Assembly: GCF_001998885.1 (NCBI RefSeq)
Contig: NZ_CP019609.1
Span: 1,600,001 to 1,664,000, forward strand
DNA from: Vagococcus penaei
GTDB taxonomy: Bacteria; Bacillota; Bacilli; Lactobacillales; Vagococcaceae
Reading direction: 5' to 3'
DNA: 64,000 nucleotides
The position numbers and the translations under genes were made by a program. Below the pieces are notes generated by a model that was given only the letters and a program-made list of their open reading frames with translations, was not told where the DNA came from and did not search any database. Of the stretch, positions 18,445 to 26,970 are shown piece after piece. Every line of letters begins with the position of its first letter. The first letter of the stretch is position 1.

Positions 18445-19605
18445 CTAGTCGTGACTATCAACAGTATTCGCTACACTGTCTGCTACGACACGCGCAACGC
18501 CTTCTTCAAAGGCATCAGGAATAATATTCGTTGGTGATAAGTCAGCATCAGAAATCAGACTAGCAATGCCACGAGCAGCAGCAATTTGCATCTCAATTGT
18601 AATTTTTTTAGCGCCTGAATCTAAAGCACCACGGAAAATACCAGGGAAGGCTAAGACATTATTGATTTGGTTAGGGAAGTCACTTCGTCCAGTTCCGACG
18701 ATATAAGCGCCACCTTCAATTGCTTCATCCGGGAAAATTTCTGGTGTTGGATTTGCCATTGCAAAGATAATTGGTTTTTCAGCCATCGTTTTAATCCATT
18801 CTTTTTGTAAAACGTTTGGTGCAGATACACCAACAAAAACATCTGCTCCAACTAGAGCATCTTCTAATGTTCCTGATTGATGCTCACGGTTTGTTACTTT
18901 AGCAATATCGGCATGATGTGGTGCTAAGTCAGGTGTTTCTTCATTGATAATACCTTTTAAGTCCACAACTTTGATATGTTGCACACCAGCAGCTAAGAAT
19001 TTACGCGCAACCGATAAACCAGCTGAGCCTCCACCATTGATGACAACGTGGATGTCTTCAATTTTTTTACCAGTTAATTTTAAGCTATTGAATAATGCTG
19101 CTAAAACAACGATAGCGGTACCGTGTTGATCATCATGAAACACTGGGATATCTAGTTCGTCAATTAAACGACGTTCGATTTCAAAACAACGTGGGGCACT
19201 AATATCTTCTAAGTTAATTCCGCCATAAGTTGGTGCAATGGCTTTACAGACAGCGATAATTTCTTCTGTATCTTGTGTAGCTAAAACTACTGGTACAGAA
19301 TCAATATTCGCAAATTTTTTGAATAAAGCCGCTTTTCCTTCCATAACTGGCATAGCAGCCTCTGGTCCAATATTACCTAAACCTAAAACAGCAGAACCAT
19401 CACTGATAACGGCTACGGTATTTTTCTTTGTTGTTAAGACTTTTGCTAGTTCTTTATTTTCGTGGATGGCACTCGAAACAGCAGCCACTCCAGGTGTATA
19501 AGCAATACTCAAATCCACTTTATTGTTAATTTCTACTGTAGGTGTAACAGCTAATTTTCCACCGTGTTCACGTGCTTGTTTTAAGGCTAATTCTTTTACG
19601 TCCAT
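18445..19605 (-). CDS. maeE: NAD-dependent malic enzyme
   Basis: Oxidatively decarboxylates malate to pyruvate and CO2. The 386 residues match the short bacterial malic enzyme without a phosphotransacetylase domain. Key elements are SIAYTPGVA near residue 33, [21 protein letters not shown], the metal region [11 protein letters not shown], the dinucleotide site [17 protein letters not shown] and the [15 protein letters not shown] motif. It lies 31 bases after maeP, in one operon, so malate enters through MaeP and is consumed here. Cofactor choice (NAD or NADP) is inferred from the lactic acid bacteria mae system. Confidence 0.95.
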   Translation of the reverse strand: MDVKELALKQAREHGGKLAVTPTVEINNKVDLSIAYTPGVAAVSSAIHENKELAKVLTTKKNTVAVISDGSAVLGLGNIGPEAAMPVMEGKAALFKKFANIDSVPVVLATQDTEEIIAVCKAIAPTYGGINLEDISAPRCFEIERRLIDELDIPVFHDDQHGTAIVVLAALFNSLKLTGKKIEDIHVVINGGGSAGLSVARKFLAAGVQHIKVVDLKGIINEETPDLAPHHADIAKVTNREHQSGTLEDALVGADVFVGVSAPNVLQKEWIKTMAEKPIIFAMANPTPEIFPDEAIEGGAYIVGTGRSDFPNQINNVLAFPGIFRGALDSGAKKITIEMQIAAARGIASLISDADLSPTNIIPDAFEEGVARVVADSVANTVDSHD

Positions 19606-19636
19606 GATTTTTTCCTTCTTCCTATATAGTGATTAA

Positions 19637-20920
19637 TTAAATAAAGATAAATTTTAAAAGTGCAGTCATTGATAAAACTGTAATTGCTCCACCTAAACGT
19701 GTTGCAACTTGGGCAAAAGGCATTAGGTTCATTCGATTTGTTGTACTTAAAATCGCTACGTCACCAGTACCACCCATACCACTTTGACAAGATGAAATAA
19801 TTGCCGCTTCAATTGGGTACATATTCATAAAACGAGAAACAACGAAACCAGTCATTGTAACTGTGAAAACCACACTAATAACAACGATAAAGTAAGGGGC
19901 ATTTAACATGCCAACGACATCTTTTAATGGAATATAAAGCATACCAAGACCCGCCATTAATGGGAAGGTAAAGTTTCCAGAAATAAATTTATAAAGTTGT
20001 TTTGATCCACGTTGTGTTTCTTCAGGAACAATATTAATATATTTAAGTAACGCGGCAACTAAAATCATTAGAACTGGTCCAGGAAATCCAGTAAAGTATT
20101 GTAACAAGCCACCTGTAATGAATAATGTACAGGCTGTTAAAACGCCAGCACCCATCAATTTAACATCAATTGGTGAGTTATCTTCTTTTAACGCATCTTT
20201 CATATCATCAGTTTCAGATAATTTTACTAATTGTCCTTTACCAGATAAATGTGGTTTCTTTTCACCGATTCGAGATAAGACAGCCGAAAAGCCGATTGCG
20301 AAAAAGTTACCAATAATTGTTGCAGGAATTAATTGACCAACTAATTCTTCACTTGGTACACCCATAATCGCACCATAACCTAATGAAAGTGGTAAAATTC
20401 CTTCACCAATCCCACCAGCCAAAACTGGCGTAACAATAAAGAACAAAGTATGTTGCCAATCTAATCCAAGTAATACACCAATTCCTGTTCCAACACCCAT
20501 TGCTAAAATCATACCTAAAAGCATTGGAATAATCATCCGCATTAGTCCTTGAACCAATATTTTACGGTTCATACCAAGAATACTACCACAAACTAGACAG
20601 GCAATATAGAAATATAAAAAGTTTGCTTGTTTCATTAACATGTCTGTAGAAGCAAGGACGTTATCGTTAATAACATTAAAAAAGACCAAAATAGATGGAA
20701 CTAATAAAGATAAAATTGCAGGGCCTCCAAAATGTTTTAAACCTGGGATATTGGCACCTATTGTACCAAGTAACCAACCTAATGTTAAAATGACAGCAAA
20801 ACCACCTAACATGTTAATAGGCAATTGTTGTGTGATTGCCGTAATTAAAATAATTGCTGATAATGACAGATAGACAGGTAATGTGACCGAACCTATCCGA
20901 ATATTTTTGAATTTACTCAT
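19637..20920 (-). CDS. maeP: 2-hydroxycarboxylate (malate) transporter
   Basis: A 427-residue member of the 2-hydroxycarboxylate transporter family (CitP/MleP/MaeP). The two re-entrant loops of the family carry AGGIGEG near residue 165 and SCQSGMGGTGDVAI near residue 385. About eleven hydrophobic segments are seen. The ATG at 20920 is nine bases after AAGGAG; a TTG at 20929 abuts that site and is rejected. It is upstream of maeE and divergent from maeKR, the layout known for malate use in enterococci and lactobacilli. Confidence 0.94.
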   Translation of the reverse strand: MSKFKNIRIGSVTLPVYLSLSAIILITAITQQLPINMLGGFAVILTLGWLLGTIGANIPGLKHFGGPAILSLLVPSILVFFNVINDNVLASTDMLMKQANFLYFYIACLVCGSILGMNRKILVQGLMRMIIPMLLGMILAMGVGTGIGVLLGLDWQHTLFFIVTPVLAGGIGEGILPLSLGYGAIMGVPSEELVGQLIPATIIGNFFAIGFSAVLSRIGEKKPHLSGKGQLVKLSETDDMKDALKEDNSPIDVKLMGAGVLTACTLFITGGLLQYFTGFPGPVLMILVAALLKYINIVPEETQRGSKQLYKFISGNFTFPLMAGLGMLYIPLKDVVGMLNAPYFIVVISVVFTVTMTGFVVSRFMNMYPIEAAIISSCQSGMGGTGDVAILSTTNRMNLMPFAQVATRLGGAITVLSMTALLKFIFI

Positions 20921-20950
20921 TGCATTCAACTCCTTCTAAGTTATATTATT

Positions 20951-20979
20951 AATATAATGGTAGCGCTTTAAATTGTGAA
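20951..20979 (-). promoter_or_regulatory. maeP promoter with an overlapping cre-like site
   Basis: On the minus strand TTCACA (20979-20974), 17 bp, then TATATT (20956-20951). The spacer holds a cre-like element on the plus strand at 20958-20971 with the AGCGCT core, matching about eight of eleven fixed consensus positions. CcpA repression of malate use is known in related bacteria; here it is inferred. Confidence 0.55.
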
Positions 20980-21068
20980 TATTTTTTAATTAATTTAACT
21001 TAATGCAAGTATGATACATAGGTTATAATAAATTGTGATAAAAAATAGAATGAGTAAGGGAACAAACA

Positions 21069-22604
21069 ATGAAAAAGAAAGTTAGATTATGGGTCATTTT
21101 ATCAAGTGTATTAATGTTAACGATGTTATTTGTTATTACGATTAGTTACATCCTTTTAACGAAGCATACCGTAAGTGAAGTGAAGAAACGTCAGGAACAG
21201 CAACTTGTTGCATTAGGGCACAATCTATCCTTAGAGCCGTTAGTTATCGATAGTTTGGAGCAAAATACTTATTCAGAGGAACTACAAAAATATACCCTTA
21301 AGGTATCGACTATTCACAAGCTAGATTTTATTGTAGTCTTTGATATGGATGGCATTCGGTTAACGCATCCAAATAGTGATAAAATTGGTAAGCATTTTGA
21401 AGGTAACGATGAAGGAAATGCTCTAAAGGGAGAGGAAACGATTTCGATTAGTTCTGGGACATTAGGCGAAACCCTTAGAGTTTTTGTTCCCGTATTTTAT
21501 AAAGAAAAACAAATTGGTGTTGTATCACTGGGACGTAAGACAACAAGTTTAACCGAGCAAATTGATGAAACAAAAAGAGCGTATACGTTCTTTGTTAGTC
21601 TATCATTAGTGATTTGTATTTTTGTGGGTAGTTTAACGGCTTATTTTTTAAAAAAGCAACTACTCGATTTAGAACCTAGTGAGCTAGCACGTTTATTTGA
21701 AGAACGAGAAGCAATGTTAACAGAGACTAATGATGCGATTATCGTGATTAACTTAAATAATCAGGTTTTATTAATGAATAAGCAAGCCGGCTATTTTGTT
21801 AATGGAGATATTTTAAATAAATCAACAGTGGTTGGACAAGATATCAGTCAGTTTATCACAGAGTGGCAACGAGTCAATTTAATCGATAAAAAAGAGCAAC
21901 TCTATCAACAAGATGGCATCGATTATTTACTCTCAGTTGCACCGATCAAAGTGAAGAAACAACATATCGGCTATATCTTATTTTTTAAAAATATTTCGGA
22001 GTTAACGTTGATTTCTGAAAAGCTCGATCGGACACGTGAATACGCTTTAGCACTACAAAATCAATCACATGAATTTATGAATATTCTACATGTTATCTAT
22101 GGACTAGTTGACTTAGAAGCTTACGAAGAACTAACGAAATACCTTGCTGATATTTTGACACCGGATGAAGAATTTGAAAAACGTGTCTCAATCTTAGTGG
22201 GAAATCCAAACATTGCAGCATTATTAATTACCGAACGCAATAAATTTGTCGCTAAAAAAATTGACTTAGTCGTCGATATTTTACCAGAATCTGTGACGGG
22301 ATTTAATCAAAAACAAGAAGATGATTTTATTAGTATTTACAGTTATATCAATAATAGCTTATTGACATTATCACTCCCAAAAACGATTGAACAACGAATT
22401 AGTTATCGTGAACGGCAAATTAGTTTATACTATGAGTGTTCGTTAGATATGGAAGCCTACCAGCTATTACAACAAAAAACCGCGACAACTTATTTTAAGC
22501 ATTTAGTAAGAAAGACAACAAGTCAGTACCAGATGACACAATCTAATGATGGTTGGGTGCAAATAGAGTGTGTGATAGGGGACGATGGAGGGACACATGA
22601 CTAA
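21069..22604 (+). CDS. maeK: CitA/DcuS-type sensor kinase of the malate system, degenerate C-terminus
   Basis: Senses external malate and signals to MaeR. A first helix (about residues 7-29) and a second (about 175-196) bracket an extracytoplasmic PAS-like sensor containing TIHKLDFIVVFDMDGIRLTHPN. A cytoplasmic PAS domain follows (TETNDAIIVINLNNQVLLMN). The phosphoacceptor His is in NQSHEFMNILHVIYG near residue 338. After IAALLITERNKFVAK the usual ATPase boxes (DNGxG and GxGxGL) are not visible: the N-box region reads SIYSYINNSLLTLS and no G boxes follow. The start ATG follows AAGGGA. Synteny supports the assignment; catalytic competence is doubtful. Confidence 0.82.
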   Translation: MKKKVRLWVILSSVLMLTMLFVITISYILLTKHTVSEVKKRQEQQLVALGHNLSLEPLVIDSLEQNTYSEELQKYTLKVSTIHKLDFIVVFDMDGIRLTHPNSDKIGKHFEGNDEGNALKGEETISISSGTLGETLRVFVPVFYKEKQIGVVSLGRKTTSLTEQIDETKRAYTFFVSLSLVICIFVGSLTAYFLKKQLLDLEPSELARLFEEREAMLTETNDAIIVINLNNQVLLMNKQAGYFVNGDILNKSTVVGQDISQFITEWQRVNLIDKKEQLYQQDGIDYLLSVAPIKVKKQHIGYILFFKNISELTLISEKLDRTREYALALQNQSHEFMNILHVIYGLVDLEAYEELTKYLADILTPDEEFEKRVSILVGNPNIAALLITERNKFVAKKIDLVVDILPESVTGFNQKQEDDFISIYSYINNSLLTLSLPKTIEQRISYRERQISLYYECSLDMEAYQLLQQKTATTYFKHLVRKTTSQYQMTQSNDGWVQIECVIGDDGGTHD

Positions 22605-23298
22605 ACTATTAATTATTGAAGACGATCCAATGGTACGTTTTATTCATAAAAATTATCTAGCTAAAATTGATGACACATTAGATGTATACATGGCGTCTAG
22701 CTATACCGAAGGCTTAGAATTAATTGACACACTAGCTCCAAATTTGATTTTGCTGGACTTAACATTAACAGACGGATACGGACTAGATTTATTGACAGCT
22801 ATCCGACAAAAAGAACTAGATACAGAAATTATTTTAATTACAGCTGAGAAAAGTGCGGCTACGGTCAAAAAAAGTCGTCATTTAGGTGTGCTGGATTATC
22901 TAGTAAAGCCATTTTCATTTGAACGGTTTAATGAGAGCATCCAACTATATTTGACTCGGTTATCAAACGATCAGCTTGTACCAACTGAATTGACACAAGA
23001 TCATATTGACCATTTGGTACGTGATAAGCAAGAAATAAATCAGCAAATAGAAGTTGTAGATTGGGTGCAAACTATTCCTTTAGACAAAGGGATGAGTCGC
23101 CAAACATTGATTAGTATTGTCGAGTTATTGGCTAAACAAGTTGACTGGGTCACGATTCAACAATTATCTGAAGCCAGTCAGTTATCGCATGTTTCAGTAC
23201 GAAAGTATATTCAATTTCTAGAAACCAACAATCATCTTGAACGTGAAATTGTCTATTTAAAAGTTGGACGCCCGTACTATTTATATCGCTTAATATAA
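22597..23298 (+). CDS. maeR: CitB-type response regulator of the malate system
   Basis: A 233-residue regulator with a receiver domain (IIEDDPMVRFIHKNYL at the start, phospho-Asp in LILLDLTLTDGYGLDLL near residue 52, Lys in DYLVKPFSFERF) and a C-terminal helix-turn-helix (TIQQLSEASQLSHVSVRKYIQFLE). The ATG at 22597 follows GGAGGG and overlaps maeK by eight bases, so the pair is translationally coupled. It probably activates the divergent maeP-maeE operon. Confidence 0.93.
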   Translation: MTKLLIIEDDPMVRFIHKNYLAKIDDTLDVYMASSYTEGLELIDTLAPNLILLDLTLTDGYGLDLLTAIRQKELDTEIILITAEKSAATVKKSRHLGVLDYLVKPFSFERFNESIQLYLTRLSNDQLVPTELTQDHIDHLVRDKQEINQQIEVVDWVQTIPLDKGMSRQTLISIVELLAKQVDWVTIQQLSEASQLSHVSVRKYIQFLETNNHLEREIVYLKVGRPYYLYRLI

Positions 23299-23336
23299 AA
23301 AAATCCTAAGTCTAATCTTAGACTTAGGATTTTTTT
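23297..23336. terminator. bidirectional terminator between maeR and the membrane pair
   Basis: A near-perfect inverted repeat, TCCTAAGTCTAA on the left and TTAGACTTAGGA on the right, with A and T flanks serving both convergent transcripts. Confidence 0.9.
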
Positions 23337-24111
23337 AGTGATTATCGTTAGTGTCATTTTTATTATTTGCAATTGTTGTATCACTAGTGGTTGGCTCTGA
23401 TTCTGTGGCATTGATTTTATCTGCCTCTTTTACACGTAATTGAATAGCATAAGGTTCTTTGTAAATTATACCATCTTTTTTATAAGGACCACCTAGAACA
23501 AAAACTCCAAGTGGTACAAGATCATCAGCATTTTCTTTTAAGTGAATTGTTGCAATTTTTTGCATATCTTTGTAACTTGACCCGATAAATAGCTCACCAT
23601 AGCGAATTTTATAGTATGGTATAAGTGTGTATTTGTCTAGAAAGTAAGTATCAACTGATAATTCATTATGGGCAATTTGTTTTGAATCAATTAGTTTTTG
23701 AATAATGTCTTCAAGTATCATATCCGCCTCATCAACTAAATCAAGAGCTAATTTTTCACCATGAATGACAGGTGTACTCGCAGGATTAGTTGGAGCATCA
23801 CCATTAAATGTGACATCTTCAGGTACGATATCTTCAATAAAATTAGTCACATCCCATTTAACTTTTTTATCACGGAAATAATAAATAAAGTTAATAATGA
23901 TAAAATACATCAAGATAATAAAAATAATAAGATAAACAGCACTTTGCCAGTAATTTTTATTAGCATAATATCCCTTAACAATTCGTAAAATATAAAGTGT
24001 TGGAAAAACACCAGCTACTGTGAAAATTTTATTTTGTAAGCGCGGATTGATATTTAAATAATTTAAAAATTTGCTAATATTCGTAAAAACCAAGGCTAAT
24101 AAAGCTTCCAT
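23335..24111 (-). CDS. conserved-looking membrane protein of unknown function
   Basis: I do not recognise this 258-residue protein with confidence. It has a short N-terminal amphipathic region, two close hydrophobic helices (about residues 29-46 and 57-79), then a soluble cytoplasmic-looking domain of about 140 residues (DLVDEADMILEDIIQKLIDS, then YKIRYGELFIGSSYKDM and VPLGVFVLGGPYKKDG), and a polar Thr/Asn/Asp-rich tail. It overlaps the upstream secreted-looking gene by one base (TAATG), so the two are coupled. It ends at the terminator shared with maeR. Confidence 0.7.
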   Translation of the reverse strand: MEALLALVFTNISKFLNYLNINPRLQNKIFTVAGVFPTLYILRIVKGYYANKNYWQSAVYLIIFIILMYFIIINFIYYFRDKKVKWDVTNFIEDIVPEDVTFNGDAPTNPASTPVIHGEKLALDLVDEADMILEDIIQKLIDSKQIAHNELSVDTYFLDKYTLIPYYKIRYGELFIGSSYKDMQKIATIHLKENADDLVPLGVFVLGGPYKKDGIIYKEPYAIQLRVKEADKINATESEPTTSDTTIANNKNDTNDNH

Positions 24112-24602
24112 TAGTTACCACCTGCTTCTTTTTGTTGTTTGTCAGGAGTCTCTTTTTGTGTCGTTTTATTGGCATTGTTTTGATTGGTTTCTTCTTCCAA
24201 GAAGGCATCCCCATTATTTTCAGCATTTCCATTATTATTATTTTGTGTTCCATTAGTATTGCTAGTGGTCGTATCATCTTTTTTAGGTATTTCTTGTGTT
24301 CCAGTTGTTTCTGGTGTGTTACTTCCAGACGTATTAGTTGTTGTTTCTGTATTATTTCGGTTATTATTTGATTGCTGAGTTGTATCATTTGATTGATTTC
24401 CAGTGTCTCCAGTGACTTGATCTTCTTCTTTTTTTAAGTTATCTGAAGGTTGCGTTGTTGATACCGTTTGTTCGGTTTTATTTGATTTAGGTGCTTTATA
24501 GCTTTGGCTATCAAAGACAGCTGTTGTAGTGGAAATCCCAACAGATATGGTCAAAATGGCGATTGGCTTTAGAAAAGGAGCCACGACCCGATTTTTTGCC
24601 AT
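24111..24602 (-). CDS. membrane-anchored or secreted Asn/Thr/Gln-rich low-complexity protein
   Basis: A 163-residue protein starting MAKNRVVAPFLKP. A single hydrophobic segment (about residues 10-30) is followed by a long linker dominated by Thr, Asn, Gln, Ser, Asp and Glu, with no folded domain evident. The ATG at 24602 has AAGGAG seven bases upstream; the open frame extends 50 codons further but without a ribosome-binding site. If exported, the tail would be a disordered wall-spanning stalk; it lacks LPXTG. It is coupled to the next gene by a TAATG overlap. Function unknown. Confidence 0.65.
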   Translation of the reverse strand: MAKNRVVAPFLKPIAILTISVGISTTTAVFDSQSYKAPKSNKTEQTVSTTQPSDNLKKEEDQVTGDTGNQSNDTTQQSNNNRNNTETTTNTSGSNTPETTGTQEIPKKDDTTTSNTNGTQNNNNGNAENNGDAFLEEETNQNNANKTTQKETPDKQQKEAGGN

Positions 24603-24814
24603 GCGATCATCTCCTTCATTTATCGACAATAAATCCATCTTCATTTTAGCATGATTATCATGAAAATAAGTGAATTTTTCATGAGTTAATTGTAAAGAAG
24701 TCTTTAATTTCGTTGAATTCACTAAAGCAATAGGATTCCTCATGTGAATCAATTATAATTAAGCTAGTCATTGAATAGTTAACTACTAGATATAGAGGAT
24801 AAGGAGGTTTTTAG

Positions 24815-25375
24815 ATGATTAAAGGAGATGATGATTTAATTAGTGAGTTAGCTCAGACCCTGAGGCGATTACGAAAAGAGAGACAGCTAACAATTGAGCA
24901 ACTAGCAAAGTTAGCAGATGTAAGTGGTATTACTATTAGTAACATTGAAAATAATCGTTCTAATCCAACAATCAATGTTCTTTGGAAATTATCTGTGGCG
25001 CTACAAGTTAATTTGTCACAGTTATTAAACTATGCCAATCATCAAGTAACTGTGTCAAAATTGGATGAACATTATTTTTTAAGTGACTTAGTTCAGGGAT
25101 GGTTAGTTCAACCAGTGTATCAAGAATCAGATTTTGACGTATTTCGAGTGTGCCTAAAAGCTAATTCAAGTTATGAAATGCCGAAACAATTTGAACAATC
25201 TATTGAAATTATCACCGTCATGCAAGGACAGCTAAAATTGACAGTCGGCAAGACAAGCTATGATTTACAAACATTTGATAGTATCAATTTTGATGCGAGC
25301 GTTGCGCATAAGTATCAAAATATCACACAGCAGGATGTTTGGTTGACAATTATTGTAAAATATCGGAATACATAA
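24815..25375 (+). CDS. XRE-family regulator with C-terminal cupin domain
   Basis: A 186-residue regulator. The N-terminal helix-turn-helix spans about residues 9-65 (LAQTLRRLRKERQLTIEQLAK, then SGITISNIENNRSNPTINVLWKLS). A cupin fold covers residues 110-185 (SIEIITVMQGQLKLTVGK, DSINFDASVAHKYQN). Such proteins usually bind a small ligand in the cupin and control an adjacent transporter or catabolic gene. AAGGAGG precedes the ATG. The MFS gene 56 bases downstream is the likely target, although a strong AT hairpin separates the two. Confidence 0.88.
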   Translation: MIKGDDDLISELAQTLRRLRKERQLTIEQLAKLADVSGITISNIENNRSNPTINVLWKLSVALQVNLSQLLNYANHQVTVSKLDEHYFLSDLVQGWLVQPVYQESDFDVFRVCLKANSSYEMPKQFEQSIEIITVMQGQLKLTVGKTSYDLQTFDSINFDASVAHKYQNITQQDVWLTIIVKYRNT

Positions 25376-25414
25376 TATAATATATGTTATCATATATTAT
25401 ATTATGTATTTTTG
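25368..25414 (+). terminator. all-AT 19-bp perfect hairpin overlapping the XRE-cupin stop codon
   Basis: 25368-25386 is a perfect inverted repeat of 25391-25409 with a four-base loop, almost purely A and T, followed by TTTT. It can act as a terminator, or as an operator or attenuator in front of the MFS gene. Confidence 0.6.
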
Positions 25415-25431
25415 TTTAGGGTGGGTAAAAA

Positions 25432-26598
25432 ATGGAAAGAAAAATAACTATTAGTTTATTAGTTGGTATTATATTTGTTTCAAGTATGTTGCGGGCTCCA
25501 ATCACTTCTGTTGGACCGTTAATTGGAATTATTAGCCAGGATTTAGAATTGTCAGGTGGGCAATCGGGCTTAATCACAACAATTCCTTTAGTAGCTTTTG
25601 CAGTTGTATCACCAATTGCACCAAAGTTAGCTAAAAAAATCACTAGTGAACGAACAATTTTAAGTGCATTAATCATTTTAATATTAGGATTGGGAATTCG
25701 CTCAATCCCAAGTATTGTGACATTATTCATTGGTACAACAATCATTGGTTGTGGGATTGCGATTTGTAATGTCCTAATTCCAAGTATTATTAAAAAGGAG
25801 TTCAGTCAAAAGAGCGGTTTAGTGACAGGTATTTTTTCCGTTAGTATGAATTTAAGTGGGGCCATTGCATCAGGAATTAGCGTACCATTAGTTGAAAGTT
25901 TTGGTTTTCGTTGGAATGTCGCATTATCGTTGTGGGCTATTTTAGCATTGGTAGCCCTTATTAGTTGGTTACCACAATTATCACGTACTGATCGTCCAAC
26001 GGTAACAGAGTTACGTCAAGTGAAGCCGACGATTTGGCATTCGAAGTTAGCGTGGAGCGTGACTTTATTTATGGGAATACAATCATTTATTTTTTATATC
26101 TTAGTTGCTTGGTTACCAGAAATGCTAGTTAGTCAAGGAATTTCTGCGGCGAAAGCAGGAGGTATGCTGTCACTTTTACAATTCACTTTGCTACCAATCA
26201 CTTTTATTGTCCCCATTTTAGCTGAAAAAAAAGCGAATCAACGTGGCTATGTATTAGTGACTTTTAGTTTATTTATGCTTGGAATTATTGGATTGATGAA
26301 TTCTCAGTCCTTAATTATTACGTTATCAATTATGAGTATTGGATTGGCTGGAGGTATGGCTTTCAGTTTAGCAATGTTATTTTTCAACTTGAGAACACGA
26401 GATGCAAATCAAGCGGCGGAACTTTCTGGTATGGCACAATCAGTTGGTTATTTATTAGCAGCCGTTGGTCCATTCTTATTTGGTTTATTACATGACCAAA
26501 CGAATAGTTGGCAATTGTCCTTGTATTTATTAATTTTTATGACAGTGATTTTATTGCTTGTTGGTTTAAAAGCCAGTTCGCAAGAAATGATTGATTGA
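25432..26598 (+). CDS. CynX/NimT-family MFS transporter
   Basis: A 388-residue major facilitator with about twelve helices. The N-terminal SSMLRAPITSVGPLIGII and the following GLITTIPLVAFAVVSPIAPKLAKK are characteristic of the CynX/NimT branch (cyanate and 2-nitroimidazole type). The substrate cannot be deduced. It lies just downstream of an XRE-cupin regulator and is probably controlled by it. It ends in its own terminator, so it is not transcribed with the allantoin genes. Confidence 0.85.
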   Translation: MERKITISLLVGIIFVSSMLRAPITSVGPLIGIISQDLELSGGQSGLITTIPLVAFAVVSPIAPKLAKKITSERTILSALIILILGLGIRSIPSIVTLFIGTTIIGCGIAICNVLIPSIIKKEFSQKSGLVTGIFSVSMNLSGAIASGISVPLVESFGFRWNVALSLWAILALVALISWLPQLSRTDRPTVTELRQVKPTIWHSKLAWSVTLFMGIQSFIFYILVAWLPEMLVSQGISAAKAGGMLSLLQFTLLPITFIVPILAEKKANQRGYVLVTFSLFMLGIIGLMNSQSLIITLSIMSIGLAGGMAFSLAMLFFNLRTRDANQAAELSGMAQSVGYLLAAVGPFLFGLLHDQTNSWQLSLYLLIFMTVILLLVGLKASSQEMID

Positions 26599-26609
26599 TA
26601 GATTTGTTG

Positions 26610-26646
26610 AAGCTAGTTAGCGTGAGTCACGTTAACTAGCTTTTTT
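26610..26646 (+). terminator. terminator of the MFS gene
   Basis: AAGCTAGTTA plus CGTG pairs with CACG plus TAACTAGCTT around a mismatch, three-base loop, then a T run. Confidence 0.85.
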
Positions 26647-26970
26647 ATATAAAGAATAATTAAAATGTGTAAAAGATAAGAAAATTATGACATAATAATT
26701 AAATAATATTTTCACATACTAATCAAGAAGATTATGCATTTATTTTAGCTAATAATTAAAATGATTTAATGTCAGCTAGTCATATCAGCAGATTTATGAT
26801 GATAATAAACGTTGTATAACAAGTATTTATATGTTCAAAAAAGGAGTTATTCAAAGTGCACAATAAAGTACAATTAATTGTCATATGTCACGATGAAAGC
26901 GTTTCAAAATTTGTGTAATATTAGTCCATAAGCAGCAGCTGCCTAAGAAGATTGTTTAGAGGAGGATAAC
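26647..26970 (+). promoter_or_regulatory. regulatory region of the allantoin operon
   Basis: About 320 bp of AT-rich DNA ahead of the permease. It holds a half-degenerate copy of the pucR-pucG palindrome at 26847-26863 (TTATTCA, three bases, TGCACAA) and a cre-like palindrome at 26894-26906 (TGAAAGCGTTTCA, one base short of the usual cre). A 20-codon ORF (GTG at 26856 to TAA at 26918, with AAGGAG nine bases upstream) lies across both elements. I found no convincing promoter or riboswitch by eye. Confidence 0.5.

Noticed and set aside
24074-24388. Overlapping ORFs on both strands of the low-complexity gene
   Set aside because: They arise from the biased Asn/Thr/Gln codons of the real minus-strand gene and have no start signals.
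26740-26846. Purine riboswitch in the allantoin leader
   Set aside because: The conserved purine-aptamer junction bases and paired loops could not be found.
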